Shown one piece after another: positions 35,136 through 44,569 of a stretch of 64,000 nt of DNA. Within the stretch, counting starts at the first letter, position 1; every line of letters begins with the position of its first letter. Source of the DNA: Rhodomicrobium sp963757195 (GTDB taxonomy: Bacteria; Pseudomonadota; Alphaproteobacteria; Rhizobiales; Rhodomicrobiaceae). The stretch spans positions 124,001-188,000 of the forward strand of contig CAVWQG010000005.1 in the NCBI GenBank assembly GCA_963757195.1, written 5' to 3'. Under the pieces are notes generated by a model. That model ran no database searches and was not told the DNA's origin. It saw only the letters and a program-made list of their open reading frames with translations. A program made the translations under genes and the position numbers.

Positions 35136-35417
35136 ATGGAAAACAACGGCAAGAAGACCTCGCGGCGTGACGTTCTGAAGCTCGGCGCTTTCGGCCTCGG
35201 CGCGATCGGCGCTATGAGCGTCGCCAGCAGCGCTAATGCTGAGGGCCAGGTGGCGAAGAAGGCGGCGCAGAAAGCGGTCATGTACCAGCAGACGGCGAAA
35301 GACGGAAAGCAGTGCGACCTGTGCCAGCATTTCCAGGCCCCCTCCTCCTGCCGGATTGTTGACGGCGAGATTAACCCCAAAGGATATTGCATTCTTTTCG
35401 CCAAAAAGCCTGCTTAA
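35136..35417 (+). CDS. Tat-exported high-potential iron-sulfur protein (HiPIP)
   Basis: The 93-residue precursor has a twin-arginine signal (SRRDVLKLGAFGLGA, residues 9-23) with cleavage near ANA-EG. The mature ~58 residues hold four cysteines at 60, 63, 72 and 85 (C-x2-C-x8-C-x12-C) with aromatic Tyr84, the pattern of small HiPIPs. These are soluble periplasmic [4Fe-4S] electron carriers, typically donating to the photosynthetic reaction centre or a terminal oxidase. AAGGACG precedes the ATG. A terminator follows, so it is monocistronic. Confidence 0.92.
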   Translation: MENNGKKTSRRDVLKLGAFGLGAIGAMSVASSANAEGQVAKKAAQKAVMYQQTAKDGKQCDLCQHFQAPSSCRIVDGEINPKGYCILFAKKPA

Positions 35418-35476
35418 ACATTTAAGTGAGCTCAGATAGCCGCGGCGTTCTCGCCGCCGCGCTAAGCGATTATTCA

Positions 35477-35510
35477 GGCGGCTCAATCGATACATGGAGC
35501 CGCCTTTTTT
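35477..35510 (+). terminator. Rho-independent terminator of the HiPIP gene
   Basis: Eight-base stem GGCGGCTC / GAGCCGCC with a 12-base loop, followed immediately by TTTTTT. Confidence 0.85.
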
Positions 35511-35628
35511 ATGTTGCCGGGCCGTGAAAACGCGGCCTTAATGGAACCGCACGGCGTTTTCACATTATCCAAATGGTAACCTTCACCCGCCTTGACTCCC
35601 TGATCGGGCAGAGTAGTGTCGCACCGCG

Positions 35629-37071
35629 ATGATTTGGCTGATTTTTGCAGTGCTGACGGCCTGCGTGATCCTCGGGATAACACGCTCGCTTCGTCGCGCC
35701 TCGTCGTCTGAAAATGCACGCGCCTCCGAGATTGAGGCTTACAAAGCGCAGCTTCAGGAGCTTGACCGTGAGGAAGAGCGCGGAACGCTGGGCCGCGAGG
35801 AAGCGCGTCAAACCCGCGCCGAGGTCTCGCGCCGGTTGTTGAGGGCAAGCCGCCAGATCGCGGGCGCGTCGCCGGACAAACCGAAAGGCTTGAATTCCGC
35901 GATTGCATTCCTTGCCGTGGCGGCGGTGCTTTCCCTGGGGGCCATCGGAACCTACGTTTATTATGGGAAGCCCGCCATTCCCGATCAGCCTTTGGAAGCG
36001 CGTCTGAATGCTCCGCTTGGAGATCAGACCCTCGATGTCCAGGTCGCCAACATGGAGCGCCGCCTGAGGCAGAACCCCGCGGATTCGGCCGGGTGGGCGG
36101 CGCTCGCGTCCATCTATTTCAAGAGCGGGCTCTTCGAAAAGGCGGCTGACACCTATCAAAGGGCGATCGACGCCGGCGGCGAAAACGAGGGCATGCTTCT
36201 CGGCCTCGCCGAATCGCTGACCTTCGCCAACGATGGCTTCATCTCCGAGCAGGCCGCCCAAGCTCTGCGAGCGGCGCTGAAACGCAATCCGGAGTTGACG
36301 CGCGCCCGTTTCTGGAGTGCGCTCCTCGCAGAACAGGATGGCAAGAAAGCCGACGCGGAAAAGATTTATCGCGGCCTGCTTGCCGAAAAGATCCATCCGA
36401 CTTTGAGAAACATCGTGACGCAACGGCTGGAGGCGCTTACGGCGGTGGCAGATAACGGTTCCGCTTCCGAAGAGAGGAAAACGGCCGGCGAGGACGCTGT
36501 GGCGGACCGCGGCGAGGAACAGAAGATGATCCGCGGCATGGTTGACAAGCTTGCCGCCCGCCTGGAGAAAGATAAGTCGGACTTGCAAGGCTGGCTGATG
36601 CTTATCCGGTCTTACGCTGTCTTGAAGGATACCGACAAGGCCAAGGCGGCTATGTCGAGCGCGCGCGAGCAATTCGCTTCGGACGCCGGCGCACTTGAGC
36701 AGATCGATGCAATAAGCAAGGAGCTGAGTTTCGCCTTCGCTGGTGGAAGCGCGCCCGCTCCTCGAGAAGACAACGCCCCCGTGCAACAGGCTCCAGCCAT
36801 CGCGCTTGAGGGCGATCAAGGCAAAATGATCCGCGGCATGGTCGAGCGGCTTGCCGCGCGCCTGAAAGAGAATAAATCGGATCTCGAAGGGTGGTTGAGG
36901 CTCATCCGCTCCTATGCTGTGTTGAAAGAAACGGATAAGGCTCAAGACGCCGCCGCAACGGCCAAGCAGGAATTCGCATCCGACGCGAAAGCGCTCGAAC
37001 AGATCGATGCGCTGGCTCAGGGGTTGGGCCTGGCCGTGCCGAGCGCCAATGGAGGACCACCAAAATCATGA
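35629..37071 (+). CDS. ccmI: Cytochrome c biogenesis protein CcmI (CycH)
   Basis: Apocytochrome-chaperoning subunit of the haem lyase. The 480-residue protein has a TM at residues ~2-19, then a conserved coiled region (AYKAQLQELDREEERGTLGREEARQTRAEVSRRLL is typical CcmI), a second TM at ~88-110, and TPR-like repeats. Two near-identical ~60-residue modules (residues ~300-360 and ~400-460, each MIRGMV..LAARL...KSDL.GWL.LIRSYAVL) suggest an internal duplication. It starts the ccmIEFH operon and overlaps ccmE by 4 bases. Confidence 0.94.
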   Translation: MIWLIFAVLTACVILGITRSLRRASSSENARASEIEAYKAQLQELDREEERGTLGREEARQTRAEVSRRLLRASRQIAGASPDKPKGLNSAIAFLAVAAVLSLGAIGTYVYYGKPAIPDQPLEARLNAPLGDQTLDVQVANMERRLRQNPADSAGWAALASIYFKSGLFEKAADTYQRAIDAGGENEGMLLGLAESLTFANDGFISEQAAQALRAALKRNPELTRARFWSALLAEQDGKKADAEKIYRGLLAEKIHPTLRNIVTQRLEALTAVADNGSASEERKTAGEDAVADRGEEQKMIRGMVDKLAARLEKDKSDLQGWLMLIRSYAVLKDTDKAKAAMSSAREQFASDAGALEQIDAISKELSFAFAGGSAPAPREDNAPVQQAPAIALEGDQGKMIRGMVERLAARLKENKSDLEGWLRLIRSYAVLKETDKAQDAAATAKQEFASDAKALEQIDALAQGLGLAVPSANGGPPKS

Positions 37072-37529
37072 CGCGAAAGCAACGCCGCGCGGTGGTTATC
37101 GTGGTTGGGCTTGCCATGATCGGACTCGCGTCCGGGCTCGTGTTGAGTGCACTCAGGACACAAGTCACGTTCTTCATGAGCCCCGCGGAAGTCGAGAAGA
37201 ATATACCGAAGCCTGGAACGCGCTTTCGACTCGGTGGTCTAGTGAAGACAGGCAGCATCCGGCATGAGGGGGAGGCTGTGACTGCATTTACCGTCACCGA
37301 CAATGCCGCGTCTTTACCCGTGACTTATAAAGGGATTTTCCCAGACCTGTTCCGTGAAGGTCAGGGCGTCGTGGCCGAAGGCAAGATGAGCGCGGATGGC
37401 GTGTTCGTCGCCGACACGGTGCTCGCGAAGCATGATGAGAAGTACATGCCCCCCGAAGTGGCTGCCGCCCTCAAGAAGAATGGCCGCTGGCAAGAGCAGG
37501 GCGGCCTACAAAAAACGCCGGGCACCTAA
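37068..37529 (+). CDS. ccmE: Haem chaperone CcmE (CycJ)
   Basis: Periplasmic, membrane-anchored haem carrier. The 153-residue protein has an N-terminal anchor (residues 8-28), an OB-fold domain with PGTRFRLGGLVKTGS, and the haem-attachment motif H122-D-E-K-Y126 (LAKHDEKYMPPEV). The start codon lies in an ATGA overlap with ccmI. It receives haem from CcmC (not in this window) and passes it to CcmF. Confidence 0.97.
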   Translation: MTRKQRRAVVIVVGLAMIGLASGLVLSALRTQVTFFMSPAEVEKNIPKPGTRFRLGGLVKTGSIRHEGEAVTAFTVTDNAASLPVTYKGIFPDLFREGQGVVAEGKMSADGVFVADTVLAKHDEKYMPPEVAAALKKNGRWQEQGGLQKTPGT

Positions 37530-37547
37530 AGGCTGGAGTGAGACACC

Positions 37548-39530
37548 GTGATCGTTGAATTGGGCCACTTCGCCCTTATCCTCGCTTTGTTCGTTTCGCT
37601 CATCCAGTTCGGCGCGCCGATGATCGGGCTTCGCACAAGGGACGCGCGGCTCATGGCGATGGCGGACGCCGCTGCTCCTATTCTCTTTGCGCTGATCGCG
37701 GGCTCGTTTCTCGCGCTGATCTGGGCGCATGTCGCATCCGACTTTTCCGTCGTGAACGTCTACGAGAATTCGCATTCCGCAAAGCCGCTTATCTATAAAA
37801 TCTCGGGCGTTTGGGGCAACCACGAAGGCTCGATGCTTTTATGGGTTCTGATCCTGTCGGTTTTCGGCGCGGCGGTCTGGTTGTTCGGCGCAAACCTGCC
37901 GCTTGATTTGCGGTCCTCGGTGCTGGCTATTCAGGGCGCGATCTCGGCCACATTCGTGCTCTTCATCATCGCTACATCGAACCCTTTTGCGCGCATCGCC
38001 CAGCCCCCGATCGAGGGCCAAGGGCTTAACCCGATCCTTCAAGATCCTGCGCTCGCGATCCATCCGCCGCTCCTTTACACCGGGTATGTCGGCTTCTCGA
38101 TGGCGTTCTCCTTTGCCATCGCCGCGCTTCTGCTTGGCCGCATCGACTCGGCTTGGGCGCGCTGGGTCCGGCCTTGGACGCTCGCTGCCTGGATATTCCT
38201 CACGATCGGCATCGCGGTCGGTTCCTGGTGGGCCTATTACACGCTGGGCTGGGGCGGCTGGTGGTTCTGGGACCCGGTCGAAAACGCCTCGCTCATGCCG
38301 TGGCTGACGGGAACAGCACTTCTTCATTCCGCCATCGTGATGGAGAAGCGGGACAGCCTCAAAGCCTGGACCATCCTTCTCGCGATTCTCACCTTCAGCT
38401 TCAGCCTTTTGGGAACGTTCCTCGTCCGCTCCGGCGTCCTGACTTCGGTGCACTCTTTTGCGTCAGACCCTGCGCGCGGCGTCTTCATTCTTGTCATCGT
38501 CAGCGTCTTCACGGCGGGAGGCTTGGCCCTTTTTGCATGGCGCGCCAGTTCGCTTTCCGCGAGCACGGCATTTTCCATCATCTCCCGCGAGTTGAGCCTC
38601 GTTCTCAACAACCTGTTTCTGACGGTTTCGTGCGGGATTGTGCTCGTCGGAACGCTTTATCCGATGGCGCTTGAGGCCGTGACGGGAGACAAAATCTCGG
38701 TCGGCGGCCCGTTCTTCAATTCAACGGTGGTGTGGATTTTCATGCCGCTGCTGCTTGCGGTTCCCTTCGGTCTCTTTCTCGCCTGGAAGCGCGGAAGCCT
38801 GCTCGAAGCGGCAAAGCGGCTTGGCGTTGCCGCCATCGTTGCGGTGATCGCGGGCGCGGCGGCAATGGCTTTTGGCGCAGAGGCAAAGCAGGGCCTCGCG
38901 ATCACTCTCGGAGCGTGGGTTCTCGCAGGGTCCGTCTGGGAAGTTCTGTGGCGCGCGCGTTTCCTGTCCGCTCCCTTATCTGAAACCGCACGGCGGATTT
39001 TGAACATGCGCCGCGGGCAGTTCGGGGCGACGCTCGGGCATATCGGCCTCGCCGTCACTGTCATAGGCATCGCAGGGGCCACCGCCTGGAATGTCGAGCG
39101 GCTTGCCGTCATGAAAATCGGCGACACCATCGACCTCGGCAGCTATCAACTGACCTTCAAAAAGGTCTATGAGCAGGCCGGCCCGAACTATGCGGAGTTT
39201 GCAGGCGACTTCGATTTGAAAAGCGGCGGCTCGCTGATCGGCACGATCACAACGTCAAAGCGCAAGTACGATGCGCCGCCGCAGGTTACGACCGCAGCCG
39301 GCATTTCGCCCCGGCCTTTGGGCGACGTGTACGTCGTTCTCGGCAATGAGGAGAACGGCGCGTACTCGATCCGGGCCTATTACCATCCCTTTGTGCGGTG
39401 GATTTGGGGTGGAGCGCTGATCATGTTCCTCGGCGGCCTTGTCTCGCTGCTCGACCGAAGGCTGAGGATCGGCTTGCCTCAAAGAGCCGCGAAAGCGCCA
39501 TTCCCTCCAGCGCCCGCACCGGCGGAGTAA
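37548..39530 (+). CDS. ccmF: Haem lyase subunit CcmF (CycK)
   Basis: The 660-residue, multi-spanning protein carries the tryptophan-rich WWD motif (GGWWFWDPVENASLMPWL, near residue 240), further conserved blocks GVWGNHEGSMLLWVL and LLYTGYVGFSMAF, and a large C-terminal periplasmic domain before a final TM. It transfers haem from CcmE to apocytochrome c with CcmH and CcmI. It lies 18 bases after ccmE. The product supports cytochrome c use consistent with the neighbouring HiPIP. Confidence 0.97.
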   Translation: MIVELGHFALILALFVSLIQFGAPMIGLRTRDARLMAMADAAAPILFALIAGSFLALIWAHVASDFSVVNVYENSHSAKPLIYKISGVWGNHEGSMLLWVLILSVFGAAVWLFGANLPLDLRSSVLAIQGAISATFVLFIIATSNPFARIAQPPIEGQGLNPILQDPALAIHPPLLYTGYVGFSMAFSFAIAALLLGRIDSAWARWVRPWTLAAWIFLTIGIAVGSWWAYYTLGWGGWWFWDPVENASLMPWLTGTALLHSAIVMEKRDSLKAWTILLAILTFSFSLLGTFLVRSGVLTSVHSFASDPARGVFILVIVSVFTAGGLALFAWRASSLSASTAFSIISRELSLVLNNLFLTVSCGIVLVGTLYPMALEAVTGDKISVGGPFFNSTVVWIFMPLLLAVPFGLFLAWKRGSLLEAAKRLGVAAIVAVIAGAAAMAFGAEAKQGLAITLGAWVLAGSVWEVLWRARFLSAPLSETARRILNMRRGQFGATLGHIGLAVTVIGIAGATAWNVERLAVMKIGDTIDLGSYQLTFKKVYEQAGPNYAEFAGDFDLKSGGSLIGTITTSKRKYDAPPQVTTAAGISPRPLGDVYVVLGNEENGAYSIRAYYHPFVRWIWGGALIMFLGGLVSLLDRRLRIGLPQRAAKAPFPPAPAPAE

Positions 39531-39533
39531 GAG

Positions 39534-40016
39534 ATGCGCCACTTCATTCAGACTTTCATCGTCGGAGTGCTTCTTGCACTTTGCGCGGGGCCGGTCCTAG
39601 CGGTCGATCCCCAGGAGCAGCTTAAGAACCCTGCTCTTGAGGCGCGCGCGCGCGAGATTTCCGCCGGGCTTCGCTGCCTTGTCTGCCAGAACCAGTCGAT
39701 CGACGATTCCGACGCGCCACTCGCCAAGGATCTGCGGCTTCTCGTGAGGCAACAACTCCAGAAGGGCGAGAGCAACAAGCAGGTGGTGGACTATATTGTG
39801 GCGCGCTACGGGGAATTCGTGCTCCTGGAGCCGAGGCTTCACTTCAACACGCTTCTTTTATGGTTCGCCCCGATTTTGCTCATCGGCGGCGGCATTCTCC
39901 TGGCCGCCCGCGTGGTGAGGCGTCCGCAGCCCGAGAGCGCAACCGCCCGGCCCCTCACAGTGGAAGAGCAAGCGGAACTGGACACATTGCTTTCGGGCAA
40001 GCCGGTCTCGAAGTAA
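39534..40016 (+). CDS. ccmH: Cytochrome c maturation thiol-oxidoreductase CcmH (CycL)
   Basis: The 160-residue protein has a signal/anchor (residues 5-23), the redox motif RCLVCQNQSIDDSDA (C48, C51) in a three-helix domain, and a C-terminal TM (~103-125). It keeps the apocytochrome CxxCH thiols reduced for haem ligation. It starts 3 bases after ccmF and closes the operon. No degP follows, unlike in many rhizobia. Confidence 0.97.
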   Translation: MRHFIQTFIVGVLLALCAGPVLAVDPQEQLKNPALEARAREISAGLRCLVCQNQSIDDSDAPLAKDLRLLVRQQLQKGESNKQVVDYIVARYGEFVLLEPRLHFNTLLLWFAPILLIGGGILLAARVVRRPQPESATARPLTVEEQAELDTLLSGKPVSK

Positions 40017-40103
40017 GCCATTTCAACCGGATAGGCATTTCCGCCCCCGGGTCTATCTACTTTTTGCACAGCATTGTGATCACCGATACTGGACCCGAAC
40101 CGT

Positions 40104-40136
40104 AAAAGCCCGCTTATGTTGCGGCCGGGGCTTTTC
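40104..40136 (+). terminator. Probable terminator after the ccm operon
   Basis: AAAAGCCC pairs with GGGCTTTT around a 16-base loop, with the T run forming part of the stem. It lies ~90 bases beyond ccmH. Confidence 0.5.
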
Positions 40137-40147
40137 GGATTCGTGTC

Positions 40148-41524
40148 ATGGGCAAATTTCGAGTTTTTCTCCTTGCCGTCTTGATATGCGCCAGCGCGGC
40201 GGCTGCTTTCTGGGCTATGGATAAAAGCGATGCAAAGCAAGCGCAAAAAGCGGCGGCAAACCTGTCGGTTTTCGGCGATTGGCGCTCCGATCGCCCAGGG
40301 CTTCGGCATCGGATAACGATCGAAGATTTGCCACCACCCTACGAAACACGATCGGCCAGCAACACGCCTCGCGTAGTAAAGCGTCCGGCGGGCGCCAAGC
40401 TGGGCGTGCCCGCCGGATTTACGGTGAGCCTTTTCGCCGAAGATCTTGATCAGCCGCGGACGCTGCGTCTTGCGCCGAACGGAGACATCTTCGTGGCGGA
40501 GACGACGGCCGGGAATGTGCGAGTCTTAAGGCCGAGCGCCGATGGAAGCTCCGCGGCAAAGATCGCCACCTATGCGCGCGGCCTCTCCGCCCCGTTCGGC
40601 ATCGCTTTCTATCCGGCGGGACCGGACCCCAAATGGGTTTATGTCGCGGAGGACAACCGCGTCATCCGCTTCCCCTATTCGAATAGGGATCTCTCGCCTC
40701 CGTCCGCGCCTGAGGTTGTCATAGCGAAGCTCGCTCCCAGCACCGGGGGACATGTCACGCGCGACGTCGTTTTCTCGAATGACGGTGCGCGCATGTTCGT
40801 CTCGGTCGGCTCCGAATCCAACGACGCGGACGGCATGCGAAAGAAGAGTCCGCAAGAGATAAGGGAGTGGGAAGCCGGGCACGGCCTCGGCGCGGCCTGG
40901 GGCTCTGAAGAGAGCCGCGCCGATGTCCTGGTGTTTACCCCGGACGGGAAGGATCGCCGCACCTTTGCAACCGGTATTCGCAATTGCGTTGGCCTTGCCG
41001 TGCATCCGGAAACCGGCGACGTCTATTGCTCGACGAACGAGCGCGACGGCCTCGGCGACAATCTCGTCCCGGATTATGTCACGCGCGTCCGCGAGGGCGA
41101 ATTCTTTGGCTGGCCCTGGCGGTATATGGGCAATCATGAAGATCCGCGCTGGAAGGGCGCCAGGCCGGACCTTGCCGGCAAGGTCGCCACCCCGGATGTG
41201 CTTATCCAGCCGCATTCCGCTCCGCTTGGAATGACGTTCTACACGGGAACCGCGTTTCCTCCAGGCTATCGGGGCTCCGCCTTCGCCGCGCTGCACGGTT
41301 CCTGGAACCGGGCTCTCCGCACCGGATACAAAGTCGTGCGCATTATCATGCGCGATGGCCATCCCACAGGAGAATATGAAGATTTTCTCACCGGCTTCGT
41401 TGTGGATAACACCCAGGTCTGGGGCCGTCCGGTGGGAGTCGTAACGGCGTCCGACGGATCGCTGCTCGTCAGCGAAGATGCTAACGGCACGATTTGGCGC
41501 ATCGCCGCGACCGCAAATCAATAG
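40148..41524 (+). CDS. Sorbosone/glucose dehydrogenase-like beta-propeller protein
   Basis: The 458-residue exported or membrane-anchored protein has a hydrophobic N-terminus (residues 5-23). It then has a six-bladed GSDH propeller: GFTVSLFAEDLDQPRTLRLAPNGDIFVAET near residue 95, MFVSVGSESN, ATGIRNCVGLAVHPETGDVY, EGEFFGWPWRYMGN, and the C-terminal GSAFAALHGSWNR. These motifs define the sorbosone dehydrogenase family, often PQQ-linked. The true substrate is unknown. It lies just behind the ccm operon, possibly with its own promoter. Confidence 0.88.
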   Translation: MGKFRVFLLAVLICASAAAAFWAMDKSDAKQAQKAAANLSVFGDWRSDRPGLRHRITIEDLPPPYETRSASNTPRVVKRPAGAKLGVPAGFTVSLFAEDLDQPRTLRLAPNGDIFVAETTAGNVRVLRPSADGSSAAKIATYARGLSAPFGIAFYPAGPDPKWVYVAEDNRVIRFPYSNRDLSPPSAPEVVIAKLAPSTGGHVTRDVVFSNDGARMFVSVGSESNDADGMRKKSPQEIREWEAGHGLGAAWGSEESRADVLVFTPDGKDRRTFATGIRNCVGLAVHPETGDVYCSTNERDGLGDNLVPDYVTRVREGEFFGWPWRYMGNHEDPRWKGARPDLAGKVATPDVLIQPHSAPLGMTFYTGTAFPPGYRGSAFAALHGSWNRALRTGYKVVRIIMRDGHPTGEYEDFLTGFVVDNTQVWGRPVGVVTASDGSLLVSEDANGTIWRIAATANQ

Positions 41525-41724
41525 CTCGAGTCACAACCACCCTTTGCTGGCGATTGCAGAAGTCGCATTTGTGCAACACGAACTTGTTAGATTTGCCTTC
41601 AGGTTCGTTATGTGCGCTTGAACAGCCGCGAATCACGTTAGCCCTTACTGCATGAGACTCTGAAAACATGAGTCGAACGTGCGCGTTGCGTCTGTGCTTC
41701 TGGGCAAATTAGGACATACAATCG

Positions 41725-42495
41725 ATGAAAAAGACACTCGCAGTCGCGACCATCGCGGCCCTTGTTGGCGTAGCTGGCGCAGCTAACGCGGCAGATCTCT
41801 ATCGTGGCGGCTCAATGAAAGACGTCCCGGCTTACGTACCGCCTCCGACCTGGACCGGTTTCTATATCGGTGCGCATGTCGGCGGCGCGTGGGCTGATAT
41901 CAAGAACCACGACCTCAACGACTACTCGTATAATGGCAACAACTACGGTTGGAGCAACACGAACGACGGCGTCTTCGGCGGCGGCACGGTTGGTTACAAC
42001 TACCAGACCGGCTCATTCGTGTTCGGCGTGGAAGCCGATTTCGGCGCCGCTGGTTTGACCGGCAACTGGAATAATGGCTACGCCCAATCCTATGCGGCGG
42101 GTTATCTTTCGGGCAAAGACGATACCAACTTCTACGCCGATGTAACTGGCCGTCTTGGCTATGCAGCGGGTCCCGCGCTGTTCTATGTCAAGGGCGGTTG
42201 GGCTTACCTCGATGCAAAACTCTCAGTCGGTGGCTTTGACGTCAATGGCAACCCCTGGTCCACCAACTGCAGCGGGCTTGATGGCTATACCATCGGCGGT
42301 GGTATCGAATATATGTTCGCCCCGTCATGGAGCGTTAAGGCTGAATATCTGTATTTCGATTTCGGCAAAAACAATTCAAGCTGGTACGACGCCAATCTCA
42401 ACTACAACTGGAACTTTGACCGTGAGCTTACTGTCAACACGTTCAAGGTTGGCATCAACTACCACCTCAACAACGTCTACGCTCCTCTGAAGTAG
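41725..42495 (+). CDS. Outer-membrane beta-barrel protein (Omp25/Omp31 type), copy 1
   Basis: The 256-residue precursor has a signal peptide (MKKTLAVATIAALVGVAGAA, cleavage at ANA-AD). The mature barrel begins with the family opening PTWTGFYIGAHVGGAWAD, followed by FGGGTVGYNYQTGSFVFGVEADFG, GRLGYAAGPALFYVKGGWAY and a terminal strand ending PLK. This is the hemin-binding/Omp31 group found in multiple copies in Hyphomicrobiales. AGGAC precedes the ATG. It is the first of three tandem paralogues, each with its own hairpin terminator. Confidence 0.92.
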   Translation: MKKTLAVATIAALVGVAGAANAADLYRGGSMKDVPAYVPPPTWTGFYIGAHVGGAWADIKNHDLNDYSYNGNNYGWSNTNDGVFGGGTVGYNYQTGSFVFGVEADFGAAGLTGNWNNGYAQSYAAGYLSGKDDTNFYADVTGRLGYAAGPALFYVKGGWAYLDAKLSVGGFDVNGNPWSTNCSGLDGYTIGGGIEYMFAPSWSVKAEYLYFDFGKNNSSWYDANLNYNWNFDRELTVNTFKVGINYHLNNVYAPLK

Positions 42496-42525
42496 GTCTT
42501 TGCCCTATTTTGACCAGCGAAGTGG

Positions 42526-42546
42526 CCCGCTAAAGCGGGTCGCTTT
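42526..42546 (+). terminator. Hairpin downstream of barrel gene 1
   Basis: CCCGCT-AA-AGCGGG stem followed by TCGCTTTG. It occupies the position of the better GAAA-loop hairpins behind copies 2 and 3. The rest of the ~325-base spacer to the next gene shows no ORF. Confidence 0.5.
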
Positions 42547-42820
42547 GCCGTCCCGATAGATCGACGATTGATGGTTCTGTCGCATTTTTGACGCACCAAC
42601 ACCTGTTAAGTTGTAATGCATATTCACACCAGTCAAACGTTTTTGAAACATATCGGCAACACTCGCTCTGCCTAGTAGCTGAGTTGTGGCCGTTTTTGCG
42701 TTTCTGCTACCCCAAATCACTTTAGGTCTGCCCCCGTGACTTGAGGCCCTCCCAGGGTCCGCTTCGTCACCGGTAAACGTTGCGTCTGCGTTGTATGGGC
42801 AATTTAGGGGTATCAAAAAA

Positions 42821-43555
42821 ATGAAGAAGACTCTCGCAGCCGCCACGTTCGCGGTTCTTGGTGTGGCTGGAGCAGCTAACGCCGCAGATATGTACAATCC
42901 CACTGGCGGCGGCTTGAAGGACGTTCCTTACGTCACCGTGCCGAACTGGACCGGCTTCTACATCGGCGCACACGTGGGTGGCGCCTGGGCCGACCTTCAG
43001 ACGACCGACAACAATGGCTATTGGGCGGGTCCCGGATTCGAATCTCAGTGGAACAATACGGGTACTGGCGTCATTGGGGGTGGCCAGCTTGGCTACAACT
43101 ACCAGACCGGCGCTTTCGTATTCGGCGTCGAAGCGGATTTTGGCGGTCTTGGCATTTCTCACCGCCAGACTCCCTACGGCTATTCGGATTACTACTCAAA
43201 TATCGGCAGCGGTTTCTACGGCGACGTTACGGGTAGGCTGGGCTATGCAGCAGGTCCCGCCCTGTTCTATGTGAAAGGCGGCTGGGCTTACTTTGACGGC
43301 GGTCTCTCGATCACGGACAATACCGTTGCAGCATCCGTCTCCAAGCAAGGCGTCGATGGATGGACCATCGGCGGCGGCATCGAATACAAGATCAATCCGA
43401 GCTGGGGCGTGAAGGGTGAGTATCGCTACTTCGATTTCGGCAATGTAACCGCGGATCTCGTACCGGGTTACGGCTTCACCCACCAGCTCACTGCTAACGC
43501 AGTGACGGTCGGCGTGAACTACTACGTCGGGAACGTCTATTCTCCTTTGAAGTAG
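42821..43555 (+). CDS. Outer-membrane beta-barrel protein (Omp25/Omp31 type), copy 2
   Basis: The 244-residue precursor starts at the ATG at 42821 (AGGGG upstream), with signal MKKTLAAATFAVLGVAGAA. Its mature start PNWTGFYIGAHVGGAWADLQ, the GYNYQTGAFVFGVEADFGG segment and RLGYAAGPALFYVKGGWAYF are near-identical to copy 1. The extracellular loops (for example residues ~60-80 and ~100-120) differ strongly, as expected of surface-exposed loops under diversifying pressure. Confidence 0.92.
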   Translation: MKKTLAAATFAVLGVAGAANAADMYNPTGGGLKDVPYVTVPNWTGFYIGAHVGGAWADLQTTDNNGYWAGPGFESQWNNTGTGVIGGGQLGYNYQTGAFVFGVEADFGGLGISHRQTPYGYSDYYSNIGSGFYGDVTGRLGYAAGPALFYVKGGWAYFDGGLSITDNTVAASVSKQGVDGWTIGGGIEYKINPSWGVKGEYRYFDFGNVTADLVPGYGFTHQLTANAVTVGVNYYVGNVYSPLK

Positions 43556-43582
43556 GCTCGAACCACATCCTGGTAGTATGGC

Positions 43583-43606
43583 GGCTCGCGAAAGCGGGCC
43601 GTTTTG
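43583..43606 (+). terminator. GAAA-loop terminator of barrel gene 2
   Basis: GGCTCGC-GAAA-GCGGGCC stem-loop (one G-T pair) followed by GTTTTG. Confidence 0.7.
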
Positions 43607-43837
43607 CTTAGAAGGCGCACTTTTTATACACCCAATTAACGTGCAGTTCATTTTAGTTGATAACAGGTGGTAAAGCTCAGCCGTAACATTTGCGCCACAT
43701 ATTTGGACTTGTTCACGTTTCCCCCGCGCCAGGGATCTCCGTAATCGCGAATCAGGCTAGGTGTAGGAAGCCAAAATCATTTTCTTAGGCCCGTTCTGGT
43801 GATCGGTTAGCGTTGGCAATTTTGGGGGGATCGAAAC

Positions 43838-44542
43838 ATGAACAAGACACTCACCGCCACGGCGATCGTTGCGCTGTTGGGCGCGGCTGGCGCGGCAAAT
43901 GCCGCCGACTTTTACGCTCCTGGCTACAAGGATGGCCCCATCGTCGCCTATCCGAGCTGGACGGGTTATTATATCGGCGCTCATATCGGCGGCGCCTGGA
44001 GCACAATCGATTTTAACGATACGATCGCCAATGTGCCATTCAACAACGACACGAGTGGGATTTTCGCTGGCGGTCAGATCGGATATGTCTACCAGCTCGG
44101 CAATCTTGTCGTCGGCCCTGAAGTCGATGTCGGGGGTATGGATCTCAGCCATTCGGTCACAGAACCCGGCCTCTCCCCCGCGGTGGGGAGTGTCAGCTCC
44201 GGCTTATACTTCGACATTACCGGCCGTCTCGGCTATGCATGGGGTCCGGCGATGGTCTACATCAAAGGCGGCTATGCCTACTATGGCGGCAGCCTCTCGG
44301 TGAACGATGGCCAGAGCCCGGTGGTCAGCCACAGCGACCTCAGCGGATGGACGGGCGGCGGCGGCGTTGAGTACAAGATCAGCCCGGAGTGGAGCCTCAA
44401 AGCGGAGTATCAATTTTTCGAATTCAATACCTTTCAGCTTATAGCGCAAGACGGCAATACCTATGATGACCGCTTCACAGCGCAAACCTTCAAGGTCGGC
44501 TTCAACTATCACTTCTGCACGCCTTACCAGCCTTTGAAATAG
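43838..44542 (+). CDS. Outer-membrane beta-barrel protein (Omp25/Omp31 type), copy 3
   Basis: The 234-residue precursor has signal MNKTLTATAIVALLGAAGAA and mature start PSWTGYYIGAHIGGAW. It is the most divergent of the three: loops are shorter, the GYNYQTG segment is replaced by GYVYQLGNLVVGPEVDVGG, and GRLGYAWGPAMVYIKGGYAYYGG is retained. The barrel closes with FKVGFNYHF...YQPLK. Start at 43838 is fixed by the signal peptide and a GGGGG tract upstream. Confidence 0.92.
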   Translation: MNKTLTATAIVALLGAAGAANAADFYAPGYKDGPIVAYPSWTGYYIGAHIGGAWSTIDFNDTIANVPFNNDTSGIFAGGQIGYVYQLGNLVVGPEVDVGGMDLSHSVTEPGLSPAVGSVSSGLYFDITGRLGYAWGPAMVYIKGGYAYYGGSLSVNDGQSPVVSHSDLSGWTGGGGVEYKISPEWSLKAEYQFFEFNTFQLIAQDGNTYDDRFTAQTFKVGFNYHFCTPYQPLK

Positions 44543-44569
44543 GCCTGCAATCCCCATCGGCCAGCGTAC

